From a virus: 47,622 nucleotides of DNA. The notes below the pieces were generated by a model. The model ran no database searches. It was not told the origin of the DNA and was given only the letters and a program-made list of their open reading frames with translations. The position numbers were made by a program, and so were the translations under genes. The DNA is taken from IMG/VR virus record IMGVR_UViG_3300020601_000020, positions 1-47,622 of that record; one strand, written 5' to 3'. Shown piece after piece: positions 44,401-47,622 of the stretch (positions within the stretch are counted from its first letter, which is position 1; every line of letters starts with the position of its first letter).

Positions 44401-44410
44401 TTCTAGACAT
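41402..44410 (-). CDS. Baseplate wedge protein, gp7-like by position and length
   Basis: A 1002-aa protein (T4 gp7 is 1032 aa) located directly after gp6. Residues about 200-380 carry blocks typical of marine T4-like wedge proteins: IPEWIRDEYPKFSNFITTYF, DTRLLIKRIRDFYTSKGSSE, IKTFFRMMYGEEVEVFKPSE, and LRPSDGIWSKKLAIKV. Beta modules (ITSAGSNYSSVNPPSIFIS, EAGDGYDVTPTVKL, AAGTGYAEGDTITIAD) occupy residues about 10-165, with more at 433-580. The C-terminal 250 residues are repetitive with acidic ETAEM / ETVDLP / EQLEIQD segments. The start shares one base with the gp6 stop (TAATG). The gp7 name rests on context, since I cannot align it with T4. Confidence 0.78.
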   Translation of the reverse strand: MSRTGPNFKQYIESIVITSAGSNYSSVNPPSIFISAPTASNTGQDKVQAVATVAISNGAVEVVTITEAGDGYDVTPTVKLVGILSTVSFTAQDDSNRGTGTFNNVGQVSSSGIGTGAQFRIVVNASGQVTGATVTAAGTGYAEGDTITIADTSVGGDGSAADIILTAATIASGSGAVLTPSIFYLNRPQLYFHQNFSYISEYQIPEWIRDEYPKFSNFITTYFSFLDADSDVTTAIGASSQSPNYVLQELLDRFSVSHYHGDFLETLLQQYALDFPDSKEIDTRLLIKRIRDFYTSKGSSESIKTFFRMMYGEEVEVFKPSEYVLRPSDGIWSKKLAIKVTENDERATDYNPLDLQARKVDIHYYESTASITVRKKFTTAITQAKKIAFTNPATYELDLDLVADTAIPGPGVLGELTAVIGGKIATVGTIGAADVLRAAGSYDIDTGFTTSGNGTGAQFTVVVNGSGAATITVDTVGIDYAPGETITIPDAILGGGGGAALTFNVATITEGAIKSVTIADAGQGYSANPDVIVLADPTDTITTVATIETRLTSNVISSIVISEEGLGYNTAPTLVLDTTPYRSYISFENETLDQIENKRAFLVRVLNATALKSNTGAADGGFKIGQVFKVAEAGNVLGEYAIDYFSEDYTLTGVDNNAYIRISTIDTSNYPLTFDIIATGVLFQRQTFDFTCNSGNGESAVITCTTGFAHTFPGQFKNSQGFLSDANRLQDNKIYQSYSYQIQSSQPKGVWGEILDRIANPSGMVAFSDLQILHDVNVGLSFNIRPTAYALYVTPTIETPVTQELVILSFSRPVSDTFATQDDEAILEPGLVKTETAEMDDTNVDFDVELNKTETVDLPEVVGKAFNKNNITESITFSETFDTLLQILRNPTEDPFTQDAAIFAIGLVKAEQLEIQDAPSLQPNLIKTENPTTGDALDSFDVGKPLADTADFVDPAILLFVATKADNYEVSDAGTIYMQNYAGDYFAEDYVESYSGVSSTTF

Positions 44411-46329
44411 TAGTAATCAGACACCCTAGCAGTTGCGTTGACCGTCACCCCAGAAAACACGTTGTTGGGTATATCTCCCGTAGTGTTATCTAAAACCAGT
44501 ATGACGTTCTTAGATGGTTGTGGCATAACGGCAGACCCAGAAGATGACTCCACTGTAGTTGAAACTAGTATTTGAGTTTTGATATCTTTCGATGTTTCAT
44601 GTGGGGTTACTGTCACGCTCAGTGTTGTATTGTTCGTTCCTGAGATAGCTGTAATCTTTGTGCCGTTTAAAATAACAAGACCTGTGTCATAATTAACAGT
44701 GCCTGCATTTGCGACAACCTTGGTGTCACCCGATATTGTTTTCAGCGCAATTGTTCCGCTACCATTGTATGCAGGAGCAACAACAGTCGCGTCTGGCACA
44801 TCAACCAGTTTAACTTCATAAACTTTACCATTGACATCTACACTGAAATTGTTGCTGTTCAATGCATAAGGATTGATCTTATTATTAAAGTCAAATTGAT
44901 ATTTTGTTGATATGTTCAAAGCAGGAGTTGCTGTCTTTTTCAGTCTAAGCGCAATATTCGCGCCAATAATTGAATTGTCGGCTTTAACAAGTGCAGTAGC
45001 CAATGATGAATAATAGAAATTAGTATCTAGGGTGTTTAGTGTAGTATCAAAGAAATTAGTGATTTCATCGTCTACAATGGTTGCTATCTCACCTGATGTT
45101 GATGTAGTTCTCTTTGAGTCATAATCAACATTCACATCCATACCGATGCTTGTAAACTCTGGATCTACAAATTCGGTCAACAAGGAGATGGGCTGTCTAG
45201 GCTCAATAAAATCTTTTAAGATTCTGTCCTTATCAACGTCTGTGATAATGAAACCATCTTTTGCTTGCAATGAAACAAATACTTTGCCGTAAATTGGGGG
45301 AACGTTTCTTTCTCCGCCCCACACAGCAACCGATTTTACATTTGGGTTGTTGTCTAGTATCAAACTTTGATAATCGTTTGATGTGATTGCTCTATTCTTT
45401 GTAGCATTAAATCTCGGAGCACTAAAACGTATGCTATCCGTAGACTCTTGTGATGCACCACCAGATGCCTGAGATACTAAAGTTATCGTAGTGGTTGAGC
45501 CAGAACCCGTAAGACCTGATGGGGGTTGAAAGACTTTTGCTCCGTTACCAGCTTCAGCGTTTGTTGCAATATAATCAACTCTAACAACGTTGCCTACTGT
45601 TAACTTATTACCAATATTACCATCACCAAATATTACTTGATAGTAACCATTCAGAGCCTCTTCAATAAAAAATACTTTACTGTCGCCTTTAACTGAAATG
45701 ATGTTATCAGAAAAATTGTATGTTGTCAATGTAACATCAGTCAACGAGGCTTGCACACGCACTCTTGTTGTTGTAGTGTCTACATCAGGATTCGCCATCA
45801 GCACTGGTCCCTGTACACTAGTATTTTCTACCAGTTCAGAGTTTATTACTCTTGACCCTTCTATAATCTCAACATTTGTGAACGAGAATACTTCTACACC
45901 ATTTAATAAAGACCTATCTGCAACATAATCTTCTTTCGGGTAATAGTTTAATGTTTTACCGTCAACAGAACTTTTAAAAATAGAATCTCTTGATAGTGTA
46001 AAATTGCTACCAACGTATGAGGAAGATGGTACAATAGTTACATTTATGATAGCTCTTGCTGCTCTAGCTGACCTTGCTGTGTATCCCATAGTCTTAGCAA
46101 TAGATGCTACTGAATTCCTCTTTACCGCAGAATCTAGAAATGCTTCATTAGCTGTCATGTGTGCCAACATAGCATTGTAGTGTGTGTTGTATGACAGCAG
46201 ATCAATCAACACAGCCATACCAGAGGCTTCAAAATCATAGTCTTGAAACTCGGTTTGATCTTGCAGGTACAATTTTAGATTGTTTTTAATACCTTCAAAA
46301 TCTAGTTCTGTTAAACTTCGTGTTGCCAT
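44410..46329 (-). CDS. gp6: Baseplate wedge protein (T4 gp6 homologue)
   Basis: A 639-aa wedge protein (T4 gp6 is 660 aa). Diagnostic parts are the N-terminus (LTELDFEGIKNNLKLYLQDQ, YDFEASGMAVLIDLLSYNTH, NAMLAHMTANEAFLDSAVKR) and RFNATKNRAITSNDYQSLIL plus KSVAVWGGERNVPPIYGKVF. It belongs to the gpJ/gp6 baseplate family that holds the wedges in the inner ring. AAAGAG lies upstream of the ATG, with a CATAAATA late-type box. It follows gp25, the usual arrangement. Confidence 0.96.
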   Translation of the reverse strand: MATRSLTELDFEGIKNNLKLYLQDQTEFQDYDFEASGMAVLIDLLSYNTHYNAMLAHMTANEAFLDSAVKRNSVASIAKTMGYTARSARAARAIINVTIVPSSSYVGSNFTLSRDSIFKSSVDGKTLNYYPKEDYVADRSLLNGVEVFSFTNVEIIEGSRVINSELVENTSVQGPVLMANPDVDTTTTRVRVQASLTDVTLTTYNFSDNIISVKGDSKVFFIEEALNGYYQVIFGDGNIGNKLTVGNVVRVDYIATNAEAGNGAKVFQPPSGLTGSGSTTTITLVSQASGGASQESTDSIRFSAPRFNATKNRAITSNDYQSLILDNNPNVKSVAVWGGERNVPPIYGKVFVSLQAKDGFIITDVDKDRILKDFIEPRQPISLLTEFVDPEFTSIGMDVNVDYDSKRTTSTSGEIATIVDDEITNFFDTTLNTLDTNFYYSSLATALVKADNSIIGANIALRLKKTATPALNISTKYQFDFNNKINPYALNSNNFSVDVNGKVYEVKLVDVPDATVVAPAYNGSGTIALKTISGDTKVVANAGTVNYDTGLVILNGTKITAISGTNNTTLSVTVTPHETSKDIKTQILVSTTVESSSGSAVMPQPSKNVILVLDNTTGDIPNNVFSGVTVNATARVSDY

Positions 46330-46348
46330 GTTTGATCTCTTTTGATTT

Positions 46349-46356
46349 TATTTATG
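46349..46356 (-). promoter_or_regulatory. Late-promoter-like box CATAAATA for gp6
   Basis: One mismatch from TATAAATA, in the gap between gp25 and gp6 and about 19 nt before the gp6 ATG. Confidence 0.55.
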
Positions 46357-46366
46357 CACTAAAAAA

Positions 46367-46756
46367 TTATCTAACTCTCTTCAGAGAGGTGCTAAATGTC
46401 TGTGGTGCTGACACACCCAAAACATGAAAGTCAAGTTGTATCTTATACAAATTATTGTTAAAGTCAGGGTAAACTATTACTTGGTCGATCCTAACTCTCG
46501 GCTCGTAATTTGATATAGTTTCATCGATTATATTAGCAATTGCACTCGCTGTAATGTTGTCCATTGGTTCAAACAACAACCCTGCAATAGGCGACCCATA
46601 ATTTGGTGCAAATGGCTTAGAATAAAAAGGGGTAAGCATTATATTTTTTAACGCTTGCTTCACTGCTTCAACATTAGTTTTTTTGTAGATATCCTGAGTT
46701 ACAGGATTTGCTGCAAAATCCATATCTATATCTGAGTATATTCTTGCTGTAGCCAT
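46367..46756 (-). CDS. gp25: Baseplate wedge protein (T4 gp25 homologue)
   Basis: A 129-aa protein (T4 gp25 is 132 aa) of the gp25/gpW lysozyme-like fold family. Blocks are DIDMDFAANPVTQDIYKKTN, EAVKQALKNIMLTPFYSKPF, YGSPIAGLLFEPMD and ISNYEPRVRIDQVIVYPD, with the conserved EPR. It connects the wedge to the sheath start and is not itself expected to be an active lysozyme. The ATG 46756 lies just 6 nt after a TATAAATA box and has no Shine-Dalgarno sequence. Confidence 0.96.
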   Translation of the reverse strand: MATARIYSDIDMDFAANPVTQDIYKKTNVEAVKQALKNIMLTPFYSKPFAPNYGSPIAGLLFEPMDNITASAIANIIDETISNYEPRVRIDQVIVYPDFNNNLYKIQLDFHVLGVSAPQTFSTSLKRVR

Positions 46757-46762
46757 AATAGT

Positions 46763-46770
46763 TATTTATA
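46763..46770 (-). promoter_or_regulatory. T4-type late promoter directly before gp25
   Basis: Exact TATAAATA on the minus strand only 6 nt before the gp25 ATG, so a transcript from it would begin at or very near the start codon. Confidence 0.65.
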
Positions 46771-46776
46771 TGTCCT

Positions 46777-47574
46777 TTAGTTGCCGGATACGGTATCTAC
46801 TGTACTTTCTACAGTGTCTAAGCCTTCTTGTACTTTATCTAATATATCACCAAATAAATTGTCGCCAGCACCTTCTTTCAACGCGCCAAACGGGTTGCCG
46901 CCTTTGAGTGCGTCTAATGAGATGTTTCGTTTTCTAGCGAATCTAGGCACGCCATTCATTCTAAATGCTTGTCCAGGTTCTTCGCTCACAGTGAATCCTT
47001 GTTTATCTGGGTCCAACTCTACCTCGACTTCTACATTCCTAGCAGCGTCTTTGAAGTTGCCAACTACATCTGGGAATTTACCTTCTGCTGCAATACGCTT
47101 TACATTGATTTCTGGCATCGATAATGGAATGCCTTTCAGTACAAACTCACCACCAATGTTTTGTATGTTAGGAACAATCTCACATATCTTGTCAAGATCA
47201 TTTCCTGCTTCGTTTAAAATGCCTACGATATTATCAATATCAACATCTAAATCGCCGTATTTGTCTTTAAGATTCTTCAAATATAATGCAGAACCTACAA
47301 CACCTGCTGCGACACCAGCATATTCATCAACAAAGCCTTTTATATCAGCCGGCAGTCCTGGAATCACACCGCCTAGTGCATCAAGAGGATTTGCCAAGAG
47401 TTGATTTAAAAGTTGTATCTTTGACTGCAACGAAGTCAGCAATTGCGCTTCCACGTATCCTGGAATGGATGCGATTTTAAACGGTAACGCTACTAATGCA
47501 GTATCTGCAATAGTGAGTAATTGCTCAACGTTAGCTGATAAATCCTTTACAAGTTCTGCGGGACCACAAGACAT
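46777..47574 (-). CDS. Virion protein of unknown role beside gp25
   Basis: A 265-aa protein starting MSCGPAELVKDLSANVEQLL. The first half is helical (LPFKIASIPGYVEAQLLTSL; GVAAGVVGSALYLKNLKDKY), with one weakly hydrophobic stretch but no clear membrane segment. The second half has EPGQAFRMNGVPRFARKRNI and a C-terminal acidic Gly/Asp-rich tail (VESTVDTVSGN). From memory, proteins of this outline lie next to gp5/gp25 in marine T4-like phages, probably as baseplate components. I do not know the role. AAGGAG lies 7 nt before the ATG. Confidence 0.78.
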   Translation of the reverse strand: MSCGPAELVKDLSANVEQLLTIADTALVALPFKIASIPGYVEAQLLTSLQSKIQLLNQLLANPLDALGGVIPGLPADIKGFVDEYAGVAAGVVGSALYLKNLKDKYGDLDVDIDNIVGILNEAGNDLDKICEIVPNIQNIGGEFVLKGIPLSMPEINVKRIAAEGKFPDVVGNFKDAARNVEVEVELDPDKQGFTVSEEPGQAFRMNGVPRFARKRNISLDALKGGNPFGALKEGAGDNLFGDILDKVQEGLDTVESTVDTVSGN

Positions 47575-47587
47575 TTAAAACTCCTTA

Positions 47588-47622
47588 TTAAAATGAGACT
47601 GGGGGTGTTGTTCCGCCAGCTG
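47588..47622 (-). CDS. C-terminal end of an upstream gene (partial)
   Basis: The last ten codons of a frame entering from the right edge read AGGTTPPVSF and stop with TAA at 47588-47590, 13 nt before the next ATG. A Gly/Pro-rich end like this would fit a baseplate hub/tail-lysozyme (gp5) gene, which precedes gp25 in related phages, but ten residues cannot prove it. Confidence 0.4.
   Translation of the reverse strand, partial: AGGTTPPVSF

Noticed and set aside
46367-46756. Active lysozyme activity for gp25
   Set aside because: The family is named lysozyme-like after its T4 member, but it is a structural wedge protein; no catalytic motif can be claimed from this sequence.
46781-47404. A 207-aa plus-strand frame opposite the gene beside gp25
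   Set aside because: It is antisense to a protein with a good start and AAGGAG site, with Ser/Pro-rich shadow composition.
1-47622. tRNA genes, CRISPR arrays, insertion sequences, integrase or attachment sites
   Set aside because: I looked for cloverleaf-like segments in gaps, spaced direct repeats and transposase frames and found none; the gaps are too short and the only repeats are in-frame protein repeats.

Overview
The window is a dense, almost gap-free piece of a T4-like myovirus genome. The evidence is a run of recognisable T4 morphogenesis genes in T4 order, all on the minus strand: the baseplate genes gp25, gp6, a gp7-like gene and gp8, then later gp13, gp14, gp15, gp16, gp17, gp18, gp19, gp20, two prohead-core genes, gp21, gp22 and gp23. 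T4-type late promoters (TATAAATA or a one-base variant) stand in front of many of them. Low GC, many fibre-like proteins rich in Gly, Thr and Ser, and proteins resembling those of cyanophage- and pelagiphage-type myoviruses point to a marine phage. The host cannot be named from this window: no photosynthesis gene, tRNA or integrase is visible.

Layout, in the direction of late transcription (right to left). 47.6-39.3 kb is the baseplate wedge: end of an upstream gene, a 265-aa structural protein, gp25, gp6, a 1002-aa gp7-like protein, a 151-aa protein and gp8. 39.3-30.3 kb holds a giant 2194-aa virion protein, a short coiled-coil protein, a protein with two internal repeats and a protein with a Tyr/Gly tetrapeptide array. 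30.3-28.5 kb holds an unknown coiled-coil protein, a glycosyltransferase and a 2OG-oxygenase-like protein. 28.5-22.9 kb is the only plus-strand block: six overlapping genes for sugar transfer and methylation, four of them paralogous glycosyltransferases, one fused to a SPASM-type cysteine domain. 22.9-15.3 kb is a tail-fibre/adhesin block. 15.3-2.1 kb is neck, terminase, tail, portal and prohead, ending at a strong terminator behind the major capsid gene. 2.0-0 kb is a second 2OG oxygenase plus a glycosyltransferase that runs off the window.

The morphogenesis genes build the head (gp20 portal, gp22 and core proteins as scaffold, gp21 protease, gp23 shell), fill it (gp16/gp17), close it (gp13/gp14) and attach the tail (gp15, gp18, gp19, baseplate). 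The most unusual content is elsewhere: the inverted glycan-modification cassette, oxygenase/glycosyltransferase pairs at two places in the late region, a fibre protein predicted to carry a beta-helix plus a seven-bladed FG-GAP propeller, a 39-unit aromatic tetrapeptide array, and a beta-rich repeat module spread over at least five tail and baseplate proteins.

There is no gene-free stretch longer than about 75 bases. The leftmost 1.3 kb is a coding region cut by the window edge.
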